In this document: piece by piece, positions 55,524-64,000 of the stretch
Numbering within the stretch: the first letter of the stretch is position 1
Layout of the letters: every line of letters begins with the position of its first letter
From: Planctomycetota bacterium
Lineage (GTDB): Bacteria; Planctomycetota; Phycisphaerae; UBA1845
DNA length: 64,000 bases
Reading direction: 5' to 3'
Assembly (NCBI GenBank): GCA_016200265.1
Contig: JACQFE010000017.1
Coordinates: 1 to 64,000 of the forward strand
Program-made: the position numbers and the translations under genes
Notes under the pieces: generated by a model
Database searches by the model: none
Told to the model about the DNA's origin: nothing
The model's input: the letters and a program-made list of their open reading frames with translations, nothing else

Positions 55524-58500
55524 TCACCCTTCCGAATCCGGTTTCTTTTGAGCTCGGCGCTTTGCTTTCAACAGTCGCGAGGTCACGTCTTCCTGATCAC
55601 CGGCGGCGGGCGGCGGGCCGGATGATTTCGATTTTTGATCACCTGGGGCGTCTGCTCTTGCGCCGCCGACGGCATCGGAAAGATCGCCTTCGGCCTTGGA
55701 CAAGTCCGAGGCGCTGGCTTCGAATTTGCGACGGCGGACGTCTTCGGCAGTGGTGCGAGAAGGGATTCTCGCACCCGCTCCACTTACGCCCGCGCTTGCA
55801 TCTGCGCCACCCACAAGGGGTGGCGCTACAGTTTCGCCCGATGAAGGCGCGAGTTCATCGTGAACTCGATCGCGCGTGTCACGGAGGCGGTCGAGGGAGG
55901 CCGCACTGCGATCGCCGACTTGTGCGAGCGCTCCCGCCGAATGCGTGAGAAATTCGAATAGAGGTCGGATGTGCCGGAAGCGAATCGTCCAACCGACGAG
56001 TTCCGCAAAGAAAATCGCGCCGACGATTCCCCACCAGTGGCCACGAATGACACCAACTCCGAATAAGAGAACGACAAGCACGACGACTTCCACCGCGATC
56101 GAAAGCGCCAGCCAACTCGCCAATCGACGGACGGAAACATCGAGCAGAAATGCCGGCAAGAATAGCCATGCGAGCACCCATTCCCACGCCGGCCGCCGTG
56201 CCTGCGTCGGCGGAAGATCGTGCTTGAACACGTTGGCATTCGTCGCGGGGCTATCGAGCCAGCGTCCGCCGGTCACGTCGCTGATCTGCCGCAAGATTCC
56301 TTCATTCGGAGAAAGGTCGCGGTATTCCGGAGAGAACGGAACAGAGAGTCCAGTGCGAAGCATGCCGATCCGCTGACCGCCGTCGTAGATTTGCACGTTG
56401 GAAAGATATTGGCCGGGATGCTCGGCATCGAATTCGGCCTCATAGTGCCCCGGGCCGGTCTGCGAGAACACCAACGGAATTGCGTCGTTGTTCGGGCCGA
56501 CGAGATTTGTACGAAGCTGAAGGTTGTTGAGATAGCCCGCGTCTTTATCGAGGGCATCGACGGTGATCCGGCCATGACTGCCTTCGATTTTCGTGTTCGT
56601 GTCGAAGTTCGCGGGCGTGTCCTGGCGCATCGACCAGCGAACGATCTGCGACCAGAACTTGGCGAACTTGGGCCACTGCGTCCATTGCCCTCCCCATGCC
56701 GGCCAGAAACCGCTGGTGAACGCGACGGTCTTGCCGAGTTCATATTGCCAATAAGCGAGCACCGGATCCTGGCCGTCGTCGGTCGCGCGGACCATCGGAA
56801 TGATGACGTTGGGATTTTCTTTGGGCGAAGTCAGAATCATTCCGTCGAGCGTGGGGATTCCTTCACCGCTGGCGACGCCGCCAAGTACGTCGGAAGCAAT
56901 GTTGATGAGCCGCGGTCGAAACGGCTCCTCGACAATGAGCGGGCGTCGTACGACGGTCGATTCCTTCACAAAAATCTGCGGAAGCTGCTTGGGATTTTTC
57001 GCGGGATAGAAGGTTCCGCCGGTGGCCTCGGCGATCTTGCGCATCGTCGGCTCGAAGACGTGCGCGCCCCAGCCGATGCCGATGGTGCTGATCGTGATCT
57101 TCGCGCTGGCGTAGTCGCGCAGCAGTTTGTCGCTCGGCGCTTGCGGATCGCCATCACTGAGGACGATGACGTGCTTTTGTGCTGCGTCCGCGCCGCGACC
57201 TTTGGTAAGCTCGCGATAGGCCATATCGAGCATGGCTTGGAAATCGGGCATGTCGCCATTGTTCATCTTGTCGATCTTGTTCTTGACGGCGGCTTTGTTG
57301 GTATTGAGTTGCAGAGGCACTTCCCAATTCGCGCCGCCGGGCCCGAAGCTGTACGCGAGCACGCCGATGTAATCCTGCGAGCTGATCGTATCGACGCTCT
57401 TTTTTGCCATCTCCTTGCCCCAGAAATTGCCGCGAGGAATTTCGCAACTGTGCATGACGATGACCAATGCGCCGCGCGGGATCACGCGTTTGTGTTTGAT
57501 CTCGAAGGAGACGGGCATGATTTCTTCGACGGGCCCGCCCATCCACCCGCCCGCGCCGAAGGCATCGGGACCGCCCAGCATGATCAGCCCGCTCCCCATA
57601 TCTTTCACGTATGAGGCCATTGCTTTCTGCTGATCGTCAGTGAACGATGACGCGGGAATATTGGAGAGAATCATCGTCGAGTAGTTCATCATTTGCAGAA
57701 GGCTAAAGTCGCCGAGCTGATCGACGGTAAGCATTTCGACCTGCACATTTTCACTCTTGAGGGCGCTCAGAAGCGCCGCATCGTCATCCGGATTCGCGCT
57801 GACCAGCAGGGCCGGGCTGGCCCCGCCCACGAATGAAAACGCGCTGGCGGAATTGTTGAACGCGACGGTGTCCATGTTCTCATCGTCGGGCTGAAATTGG
57901 GCCTCATACGTTTGCGTGCCGCCGGTTGTGGCATTGAGCTTGACATAGAAGGTGTTCGCGCCGGGCTTGAGCGTCTTGTGCGACGCCTCCGGGCCAAGAT
58001 CAACAAGTTTTCCATTTTGGTAGAGAATGACTTTTCCGCTAACCGATTTGGATGTGTGGACGATCATTCGCAGCGGAACTTGCTCGCCCGGCTCGGCATA
58101 AGTCGGGGCGATGAGTCGATCAAAGTACACTTCGTTGCGATGTTGATAGTGCAGCGGCACGATGTCGATGGGAATGCCGTCGGCCTTCGCGCGGCGAGCT
58201 TCCGTGAGCACGTCGCCCATGTTGTCGTTGCCGTCGGATAACAATACGAGTCGCTTGGTGGTGTCCTGCGGGAACAGAGCCATCGCGAGCCGAATGCCGG
58301 AGGCGATGTCCGTGCGATCGTTATCATTAATAATAGGCAACCGGCCGGGTGCGACGAAATAGCCGCCGGCCATCGGGGTTTGATGCAAGTATGCGTGGCG
58401 AGCGAAGTCGATGACGCCGAGTCGATCATTGGGCCGCATCTTCTTGGCTGCATCGCGAATGAACGATTCTTCGTCGCCTTCCGCGGACTGCACGCTGTAG

Positions 58501-59627
58501 GAGCGGTCGAGCACGAAAATAACGGTTTGATCTTCGCTTCGGCGCACATATTCAATCCCCGCCAGAACGAGCGCGAGCAGAATGATCAATGTGCTTCGAA
58601 CCGCGATCGCCGTCCATCGGCGAAGCGGATCAAGCCCCGCCAAACTCCTCATCGTCACCACCACCAGGAGCGGCACAAGCAGACATAGCCACAGCCACGC
58701 CGGTTCTTCCACGGTGAAAGGCAGTGCCAATGCAAGCATCGAAACTCGACCATCCGCGCCGTAGGCCGCACTCCAGGGAGCGAATAGCTCACCCGGCGCA
58801 CGTCCGTTGCGGCCCCAGGTGCGGACGGACTTTCCATCCTTCGTGAACCATTGCAGCCGGTTGCCGCCGTATTCACACACCATGATCTCTCCACGGGGCG
58901 AGACCGCAATGTCGTACGGATATTTCATTTGTCCCGGCTCGGCGCCGAATGAGCCGAATGTTGTCAGCACGCGGCCGTCGAGTGAAAATCGCACGATGCG
59001 ATGGTTGCACGCATCTGCCACCCAAAGCGTCTGCTCATCGTCGATGTCCAAACCGGCCGGCCGGCTCAATCTTGCGCCGTCGATCGGCTCTTCGCCGATG
59101 GCCATCAGCGGCTTCAAATCCGGCGACCATTTGGTGATGCGGTCGTTCTCATGATACTCGCCGACGTAGATATTGCCCTGGGCGTCGAAGGTAACATCGG
59201 TGGGAAGCTGAAATTGACCGAGGGCGTTGCCTTCACCGCCGAATCGCCCCAGCAAGTCACCGTCGCGACTGAAGATCATCACTCGGTTGTAGTGCGTGTC
59301 GGCGACGAAGAGTCTTCCATCGGGATGGCAGTGCAGGCCGCACGGCTTGCCGTGCTCGATCTCCGGCATGGTCCAGCCATGCTCGAATTTTCCATCGGCG
59401 GAAAAGCGCTGCACCCGGCCGCTCTTGTCAACGACGAACACACCGCCGGTTCGTTCGATCGCGATGGAACGTGGATAGGAAAAATTTCCGTCACCGAGGC
59501 CAAGGCCGCCGAAAACTCCAGCTACGCCGGCGGGGAGTTCGGTGCGCTGTTCGCAACCACCATTCAGAATTGCAACGGCGAATCCGAGAAGAATGGTCGA
59601 GTAAATTGGAAATGAGCATATCGTCAT
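55524..59627 (-). CDS. Giant fusion of an NHL-repeat lipoprotein with a Bat-like VWA membrane protein
   Basis: 1367 residues from the ATG at 59627, which lies inside a CATTCTGAG-type repeat; the earlier residues (to 59690) are repeat-encoded and are dropped. Residues 1-25 are a lipoprotein signal (LNGGC). Residues of about 25-295 carry NHL-type beta-propeller blades (FRDGDLLGRFGGEG, FGSFGAEPGQMKYPYDI). From about 297 a second protein begins in the same frame: paired membrane helices, a VWA with MIDAS DRSYS (about 375), a second VWA-like region (SDGDPQAPSD), and C-terminal helices. In related loci the two halves are separate genes. A palindrome encodes VAPPLVGGA near residue 1265. Probably a Bat-complex protein fused with a lipid-anchored propeller. 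Confidence 0.85.
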   Translation of the reverse strand: MTICSFPIYSTILLGFAVAILNGGCEQRTELPAGVAGVFGGLGLGDGNFSYPRSIAIERTGGVFVVDKSGRVQRFSADGKFEHGWTMPEIEHGKPCGLHCHPDGRLFVADTHYNRVMIFSRDGDLLGRFGGEGNALGQFQLPTDVTFDAQGNIYVGEYHENDRITKWSPDLKPLMAIGEEPIDGARLSRPAGLDIDDEQTLWVADACNHRIVRFSLDGRVLTTFGSFGAEPGQMKYPYDIAVSPRGEIMVCEYGGNRLQWFTKDGKSVRTWGRNGRAPGELFAPWSAAYGADGRVSMLALALPFTVEEPAWLWLCLLVPLLVVVTMRSLAGLDPLRRWTAIAVRSTLIILLALVLAGIEYVRRSEDQTVIFVLDRSYSVQSAEGDEESFIRDAAKKMRPNDRLGVIDFARHAYLHQTPMAGGYFVAPGRLPIINDNDRTDIASGIRLAMALFPQDTTKRLVLLSDGNDNMGDVLTEARRAKADGIPIDIVPLHYQHRNEVYFDRLIAPTYAEPGEQVPLRMIVHTSKSVSGKVILYQNGKLVDLGPEASHKTLKPGANTFYVKLNATTGGTQTYEAQFQPDDENMDTVAFNNSASAFSFVGGASPALLVSANPDDDAALLSALKSENVQVEMLTVDQLGDFSLLQMMNYSTMILSNIPASSFTDDQQKAMASYVKDMGSGLIMLGGPDAFGAGGWMGGPVEEIMPVSFEIKHKRVIPRGALVIVMHSCEIPRGNFWGKEMAKKSVDTISSQDYIGVLAYSFGPGGANWEVPLQLNTNKAAVKNKIDKMNNGDMPDFQAMLDMAYRELTKGRGADAAQKHVIVLSDGDPQAPSDKLLRDYASAKITISTIGIGWGAHVFEPTMRKIAEATGGTFYPAKNPKQLPQIFVKESTVVRRPLIVEEPFRPRLINIASDVLGGVASGEGIPTLDGMILTSPKENPNVIIPMVRATDDGQDPVLAYWQYELGKTVAFTSGFWPAWGGQWTQWPKFAKFWSQIVRWSMRQDTPANFDTNTKIEGSHGRITVDALDKDAGYLNNLQLRTNLVGPNNDAIPLVFSQTGPGHYEAEFDAEHPGQYLSNVQIYDGGQRIGMLRTGLSVPFSPEYRDLSPNEGILRQISDVTGGRWLDSPATNANVFKHDLPPTQARRPAWEWVLAWLFLPAFLLDVSVRRLASWLALSIAVEVVVLVVLLFGVGVIRGHWWGIVGAIFFAELVGWTIRFRHIRPLFEFLTHSAGALAQVGDRSAASLDRLRDTRDRVHDELAPSSGETVAPPLVGGADASAGVSGAGARIPSRTTAEDVRRRKFEASASDLSKAEGDLSDAVGGARADAPGDQKSKSSGPPPAAGDQEDVTSRLLKAKRRAQKKPDSEG
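55804..55830. repeat. In-frame palindrome, VAPPLVGGA type, copy 2
   Basis: 9-bp stem GCGCCACCC/GGGTGGCGC around ACAAG; identical for 27 bases to 903-929. It encodes VAPPLVGGA in the disordered tail of the giant VWA protein. Confidence 0.85.
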
Positions 59628-59695
59628 TCTGAGCCTTGGTTTACCAAGGCGAAGAATCTCCGCAACGAGATGCTTCGCTTTGCTCAGCATGACGA
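59621..59695. repeat. CATTCTGAG...CAGCATGACG element, copy 3
   Basis: Same outer arms as at 16622 and 18077, with CCTTGG/CCAAGG inside. On the minus strand it supplies the ATG and an AAGG-like ribosome site for the giant NHL-VWA gene. Confidence 0.85.
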
Positions 59696-59745
59696 AGTTG
59701 AGTTACGCATCAGTAGTTGTCGCTCAAATTGGTCCTGCGGGCTAC

Positions 59746-60168
59746 TCACGGCTTGGTCGGTTGAGCGCCATTTGCAGCGCCCTCTTTTGTCGATGATTTC
59801 GAACTTTCGACGCCATCCGGTTTGGCCTTTGATCCGAGTGACTTTTGCATGGTCGAAAAATAGTTCTTGATGGCCTTGTGATATTGCCGCGGGATTCGGT
59901 CACGATAGATCAAATCGCTGGCGTCGCGTTCGGCCGCGGTGACTGCTTCGGCAAGCGGCTTAGACGTTTCGCCGCGGACTTGTTCGCCGTCAACGAGAAA
60001 TTGACCGACGATCGCGCCCTTGGTGGTTTGAACTTTTCCGTGTTCAGTCTTGAAGGACGTGTCGGTCTGTTCGGTTTGGGCGACGCCGCCGCGGCCGCGA
60101 GCCATATTGGTTCCCATTCCGCCGCTGCCCGATCCTTTGCATTGATCACAAGGCTGACCGCCTCGCAT
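59746..60168 (-). CDS. Small protein with DnaJ-like CxxCxGxG element, in frame with the upstream gene
   Basis: A 140-residue protein. CDQCKGSG at about residues 7-14 is a DnaJ-type zinc motif. The rest (GKVQTTKGAIVGQFLVDGEQVRGE, ending DRIPRQYHKAIKNYFSTM) is a compact domain seen after coiled-coil proteins in planctomycete VWA loci. It begins at an ATG with GGAGG 8 bases upstream, but the same frame is open back through only the TGA that ends the coiled-coil gene. Together the two genes would read CPS-stop-GGSG then CDQCKGSG. It may be a split of one ancestral protein. Confidence 0.7.
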   Translation of the reverse strand: MRGGQPCDQCKGSGSGGMGTNMARGRGGVAQTEQTDTSFKTEHGKVQTTKGAIVGQFLVDGEQVRGETSKPLAEAVTAAERDASDLIYRDRIPRQYHKAIKNYFSTMQKSLGSKAKPDGVESSKSSTKEGAANGAQPTKP

Positions 60169-60180
60169 TCCGGAACCTCC

Positions 60181-61542
60181 TCAGCTAGGGCATTGTTTGT
60201 CGAGCGAGTCTTTGGCGTTCTGCACGGACGCCATCGCCGAGTCGAGCTGATTCATTTCCTGTTCGAGCTTTTCCAGGTCGCCAAGCTGCTGAGCGGCGCC
60301 GGAAAGGGCCGCGGACGAGGAATTGCTTTGCCCCGCCTTACCCTGGCCCGCCTGCTTAAGAGCTTTGGCGAGTTGGTTGGCCATTTCGCCCGCCTGCTGC
60401 TTTTGTTGAAGTTGTTTCGCGAGCCTCTCGATTTGCGACGAATTGACGCCATTTTCCTCGAGCTGCCTCTTGAGTTGATCGACATCCTGCTTGCTCAAAC
60501 GCTCGAGCATTCGCTCGACGTCTTCCTTCTTGATTCCGGCCTGCTCGAGTTGCTTCTTCAAGTCCTGATTTTCGGCCAACTTCTCGAGCTGCTTGCCGAG
60601 TTCATCAAGCTGCTTCTGCGCTTTCTCCGCGAATTCCTTGTCGGTGTCGGACTTGAGCGAGGCCAACTGGTCTTTAAGAGCCTGAACTTCTTCCTTGGCG
60701 GCCTTGAAGTCACCGGCCTGAAGCGCCTGGGTCAATTTTTGTGTCGCGGCGTCCGCGGATTCAGGAGCCTTCAAACCGCGAAGCATTCGTTGCAATTGAG
60801 GAACCGCGTCGAATTGATCCGTGTTCCGTTTGGCACGCATTTCATCCTCGAGCCGGTCAAGTTTCTTGATCGCCTCGCGACGAATTTCGCCCGGATTTTC
60901 GAGTTGGGCGTTGGGAGTTGCCTCGAGCGAGGCGAGGTCGGCCTTGAGGTCCTCCGCGCCGGGAATCGACTCCGCCGACTTCTTCACTTCTTCGATGTGC
61001 TTTTTCACGACGGCGCGAGTTTCTTCGCGCTCGGCCGCGCCGGCTTCCTGCTTTTTCGTCTCATTGGATTTGAGGACGCCGGGCGAGATCAGAAACACCG
61101 AAGCGGAAGCAATCGCGGCCAGGATGGGCAAGCCCCATCGCCTTGGAACGTGGATGCGAATAAATTGCGCGGAATGAAGGCCTGTGCTTGCGCGTTCGGC
61201 GTCGGCGATGACGGCCGCCGCAAACGGATCCTCCGTATCCCGACAATGCCACGCACTGCTGAGTCGCTCGCGAAGGTTCGCTCGGTCATCGAGCGCGGCG
61301 GCGGCGGCCTCAATCGAAATCCGTCTCGCTTGAAGCAGCGCGAACGATGTGAGAAGCGCCGCCAAGACCAGCGTTGCCGCGATAGTGGCAAGCGGCCAGT
61401 GCAAACCGTAGAGGCGCTCAATCAAAGTGAGTACCGCAAAGATCAGAATAGTAATAGTGCCCAGTGCGGAAAGAATCTCGATCCAGCGATTGAGGTCGAG
61501 GCGTCGCCGGGCGGATCGAATCTGACGTTCCAAGTGATTCAT
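60181..61542 (-). CDS. Membrane-anchored coiled-coil protein of the VWA locus
   Basis: A 453-residue protein with two or three transmembrane helices in the N-terminal half (about 28-45, 52-70 and 135-155) and a long acidic/basic coiled coil (about 165-400) made of Glu/Lys/Gln heptads. It belongs to the set of VWA/DUF4175-like operon proteins. The C-terminus ends DKQCPS before a TGA that is in frame with the downstream gene. It is translated just before that gene and the giant NHL-VWA gene, so the three form one unit. Confidence 0.85.
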   Translation of the reverse strand: MNHLERQIRSARRRLDLNRWIEILSALGTITILIFAVLTLIERLYGLHWPLATIAATLVLAALLTSFALLQARRISIEAAAAALDDRANLRERLSSAWHCRDTEDPFAAAVIADAERASTGLHSAQFIRIHVPRRWGLPILAAIASASVFLISPGVLKSNETKKQEAGAAEREETRAVVKKHIEEVKKSAESIPGAEDLKADLASLEATPNAQLENPGEIRREAIKKLDRLEDEMRAKRNTDQFDAVPQLQRMLRGLKAPESADAATQKLTQALQAGDFKAAKEEVQALKDQLASLKSDTDKEFAEKAQKQLDELGKQLEKLAENQDLKKQLEQAGIKKEDVERMLERLSKQDVDQLKRQLEENGVNSSQIERLAKQLQQKQQAGEMANQLAKALKQAGQGKAGQSNSSSAALSGAAQQLGDLEKLEQEMNQLDSAMASVQNAKDSLDKQCPS

Positions 61543-61683
61543 CGGTCAGCACCTTCAGCGTAGGAATCCACCTAATGCTAGACGTTGGTATCGGCCAAGG
61601 CAATTTCAACCGTGGAACGACAAAGATGCGTCGCTGGCAAGTTCTGTTCCTATTTCCGAGCGGCGACCGTAAGGGAGCGGTTA

Positions 61684-63141
61684 TCAGAAGGATTGCGCGC
61701 CGGTTCGCAGGACGCCGGGGATGCTGCCGCTTTCAATGATCTTCGGATGTTGGCCGGTGGCGGTCTGGAATGCGTCAAGCCCGGATTGCAGGCTTGATCG
61801 GGCCGCGTCCGTCGGTTCGAGCGCGACGCACACCGCGCCGCCTCCACCGACACCGGCGATCTTGGCGCCGTGAATTCCAGTCTTCGAGCCGTGTTTCTTG
61901 ATCAGGTTGACGAGCAGATCCGCCGAGGGGCTTCCCAGTCCGCAGCGCTGACCGTAGCTCCAGTGTGACGCCGTCATCAATTCGCCGATTCCGGTAAGTG
62001 CGGATTTTTGACCAGTTCGAATCGAGCGGCCCAGCGCCTGGACAAACTCATGGGCGCGAAGATTCTCGTAGATGTGATGCTCGGTTCGGGATCGCACCTT
62101 GTAGACGGTGGACGGATTCACCGTCGCAAAAGGATCCGAGGAGCTTCCGAAATGTTTAATGAAATCGGCCCCCTTTAGTTTTGTGGGAAGCCGATCCCGA
62201 AAGTTGCCGGTGTAATCATTCACCGCGATTCTGGCCAGGTGCATGTTGCTTTGTAGTCCAGGGATCCGATCGTGCGTGATGATGCGTTCGATCAGCAGAC
62301 GACCCATGCCCGAGGCAATTCGCACGTCGGCGAATTTTCTTGCTGATTGCGCGTCCGCGTCCGCATAGCGAATACCCACAATTCGCAGGGCATCGGACAA
62401 TGGCGTGCTTCGCAGGCAATCACACGAGTCGCAACAAATTTCCGCGATCCCATCCGCCGGCGCACATAACGCGCTCAAAATATCCGCAGGTCCGACGGGT
62501 GATTTCACCCATTCGTTCAATGCTCGGCGACATGCTTCGACGCACGTTTTCTGATCGAGTGTCGCACCGAATAGAGCTCCGAGAGCGACGACCGTGGCCG
62601 ATGCGACGGCGCCATATTCGCCATCGTCCGAACCAAGTGATGACCGCACGACAATCGACAGGCCATCCGAGAATGGCGGCAATACGCCGCCGCGTACTGC
62701 CTCGACGAGAGTGCCCACAACGCAGCGAAGCGCATAAGGCTGAGTGCCGTTCAAAAAGCTCGCGCCGGTTTCCGCGTCGATCCAACCGCCGCAGCCGGGA
62801 TAAATGCGTTGCAATGGGAAATTCGTCGTTGAGGCCGTGTCCGAATTCTCACGAATGTACGCCAGAGAAATGACAGCGTCATCGCGCCGACGAACGCCGA
62901 CGGAAACACAAGTCGCTGTGGGCACGTGCAGTACAAGTGCGCCGGTGTAGTCGCTCAATCCGCCGATGACGTTGATCCGCCCCGGCGCAGTGGCGAGCCA
63001 GCGCGGGCCGATCCCTCTCAATTGCTCGTGGAATTCCGCGGAAGGCGTGGTTCGCTCGCTCTCCAGCGGTGCTGCAAAGTTGAACCGCCCCGCAGTCAGC
63101 GGATTGGAAGCACGCAACGACACGTCCTGCTCGACGGACAT
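61684..63141 (-). CDS. GHMP-family kinase (galactokinase-like, divergent)
   Basis: A 485-residue protein with three GHMP features: PGRINVIGGLSDYTG at the substrate site, a weak motif 2 (SSLGSDDGEYGAVASATV, not the usual GxGLSSSAA) and GVGGGGAVCVAL as motif 3. The sequence is longer than GalK (about 390) and the second motif is degenerate, so substrate and activity are uncertain. The ATG at 63141 is preferred over the overlapping start at 63171. It follows the DUF151 nuclease on the same strand. Confidence 0.75.
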   Translation of the reverse strand: MSVEQDVSLRASNPLTAGRFNFAAPLESERTTPSAEFHEQLRGIGPRWLATAPGRINVIGGLSDYTGALVLHVPTATCVSVGVRRRDDAVISLAYIRENSDTASTTNFPLQRIYPGCGGWIDAETGASFLNGTQPYALRCVVGTLVEAVRGGVLPPFSDGLSIVVRSSLGSDDGEYGAVASATVVALGALFGATLDQKTCVEACRRALNEWVKSPVGPADILSALCAPADGIAEICCDSCDCLRSTPLSDALRIVGIRYADADAQSARKFADVRIASGMGRLLIERIITHDRIPGLQSNMHLARIAVNDYTGNFRDRLPTKLKGADFIKHFGSSSDPFATVNPSTVYKVRSRTEHHIYENLRAHEFVQALGRSIRTGQKSALTGIGELMTASHWSYGQRCGLGSPSADLLVNLIKKHGSKTGIHGAKIAGVGGGGAVCVALEPTDAARSSLQSGLDAFQTATGQHPKIIESGSIPGVLRTGAQSF

Positions 63142-63164
63142 GAGTCTCAAACTCCCCGATACGT

Positions 63165-63563
63165 TTAACAAACTTCCCGCAGGACGGATTCGTCCACGAA
63201 GATCGGCGCCAACGTGCCGGCGCCAACCGCAATGGCGTCGGAAGGTCGGGAATCAATTTCAATCAGCGCGCCGTCATGGCGAATCACTAACTTGGCGTAA
63301 AAAGTCGAATCGCGCAATTCACTGATCACGACTTGCTCCAATTGGCAATCCAGGTTTTGAATCATTCGCTCAATCAGATCGTGTGTCAACGGGCGTTGCA
63401 TCGCGACGCCCTTCAGTCGACGGTCGATCGCGTACGCCTCGTGAACGCCGATCAGGATCGGAAATGCCCGTTTACCGTCCGCTTCCCGAAGCACGATCAT
63501 CGACATTTTTTCCTCGTCGGAATCGACGATCACGATTCGAGCCATGTTCATGCGCACGAGCAT
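63165..63563 (-). CDS. Bifunctional nuclease-family protein (DUF151)
   Basis: A 132-residue protein with the family sequence FPILIGVHEAYAI near residue 35 and SRPSDAIAVG in the C-terminal part. Members of DUF151 are described as bifunctional DNase/RNase in plants; bacterial roles are unclear. Start at 63563 chosen; Met codons 4 and 6 residues later are possible, while the extension to 63629 is not. It ends 24 bases before the GHMP kinase start. Confidence 0.85.
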   Translation of the reverse strand: MLVRMNMARIVIVDSDEEKMSMIVLREADGKRAFPILIGVHEAYAIDRRLKGVAMQRPLTHDLIERMIQNLDCQLEQVVISELRDSTFYAKLVIRHDGALIEIDSRPSDAIAVGAGTLAPIFVDESVLREVC

Positions 63564-63698
63564 TTGAATCAATCCTAGGATCCTGCGGCGCAGAGTAATC
63601 GAGAGGTCGCCCTTGTCAAGAAAGATCAAAATGATTTGAAACGCATCGCGCGAAATTAAGATCGGCCGTTCAAATGTGATTTGTGCGATCCTGCAAAA

Positions 63699-64000
63699 TC
63701 AGGATGCCGAAAGAAGTTTCTGAAGCGATTGCAACTCCGCCGCGTCCATTGGCGCGGAGTGTTCCTTCAACGGAAATGCTCCCTGAGATACATCGTGGAC
63801 GTATCGCTGAAACGCTGAGAGCAATTGAGAGTGTATGTCCGCATAAGGTCGCAACGATCGCGGAGGGTGTCCACCACCATAGCCAATGAGATCATGGAAC
63901 ACAACCACCTGTCCATCGACCGACGATCCGGCAATGATTCCGATGACGGGTAGCTCAGTGGATTGAGTGATGATCGTGGCGACTTCATCGGGGACGGCCT
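63699..64000 (-). CDS. panB: 3-methyl-2-oxobutanoate hydroxymethyltransferase, 3' part
   Basis: The last 100 residues of PanB, which makes ketopantoate for pantothenate and CoA synthesis using methylene-THF. Seen are LPVIGIIAGSSVDGQVVVFHDLIG (catalytic-site strand, core shortened) and PRSLRPYADI. The 5' part lies beyond the window edge. C1 supply from the folate genes in this region is relevant but not linked by operon. Confidence 0.93.
   Translation of the reverse strand, partial: AVPDEVATIITQSTELPVIGIIAGSSVDGQVVVFHDLIGYGGGHPPRSLRPYADIHSQLLSAFQRYVHDVSQGAFPLKEHSAPMDAAELQSLQKLLSAS

Noticed and set aside
56220-57614. 464-codon plus-strand open frame
   Set aside because: Antisense of the giant VWA protein.
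60181-60183. Confident selenocysteine call
   Set aside because: No strong SECIS seen and a standard RBS follows; kept only as one option.
59845-61563. 572-codon plus-strand open frame
   Set aside because: Antisense to the coiled-coil gene; long only because of high GC and heptad codon use.

Overview
This window reads as a chromosome segment of a planctomycete (Planctomycetota, possibly Phycisphaerae-like). The reasons are the secreted protein with DCNGNG(V/I)PD calcium-loop repeats and a dockerin-like tail, the membrane protein with a CxxCGYNL...CPECG zinc ribbon, MoxR/DUF58/Bat-type VWA genes, a TatC and an LspA that carry extra loops, and many short hairpin repeats between and inside genes. 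There are two tRNAs, no rRNA, no CRISPR array and no recognisable transposase. Lineage is inference; no marker gene beyond these families was available.

Layout. 1-18 kb is mixed housekeeping and secreted proteins: a small YHS/TRASH-like metal-binding protein, a dockerin/EF-hand secreted protein, a methyltransferase-glycosyltransferase fusion, a four-CBS protein, a YhaM-like OB-HD nuclease, gcvPA without gcvPB, metF next to tRNA-Tyr, 3-hydroxyacyl-CoA dehydrogenase, two tandem metzincin-like lipoproteins, sucD without sucC, and tRNA-Thr. 18-26 kb holds a SNF2 helicase, a zinc-ribbon membrane protein, a dGTPase-like HD hydrolase and a fused FtcD.

26.0-33.3 kb is the most unusual block: GAP1-like protein, zinc-ribbon GTPase, SUMF1-fold protein and a coiled-coil protein in one operon, facing an 834-residue coiled-coil protein across a short divergent region with a repeated GTTGCAAC palindrome. 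I interpret this as an NTPase-regulated multi-component system, perhaps related to conflict systems, of a composition I do not recognise as described.

33-43 kb has KynB-like cyclase, an EamA transporter, a saccharopine dehydrogenase-like enzyme, an M28 peptidase, a GcvR-like ACT protein, a lipoprotein, then a DksA-like/lspA/ribD operon behind a near-consensus sigma70 promoter. 43-49.4 kb is an elongasome and secretion operon: tatC, HEAT lipoprotein, mreD, mrdA (PBP2), rodA.

49.4-61.6 kb is a MoxR/DUF58/giant NHL-VWA/coiled-coil locus that has been rearranged: a remnant of a second DUF58 gene, a frameshifted small gene, an MntA-HepT pair, SEL1 and DUF2283 genes, and a hairpin-rich spacer with two parS sites, one a perfect 16-bp match. 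61.7-64 kb ends with a GHMP kinase, a DUF151 nuclease and the 3' part of panB.
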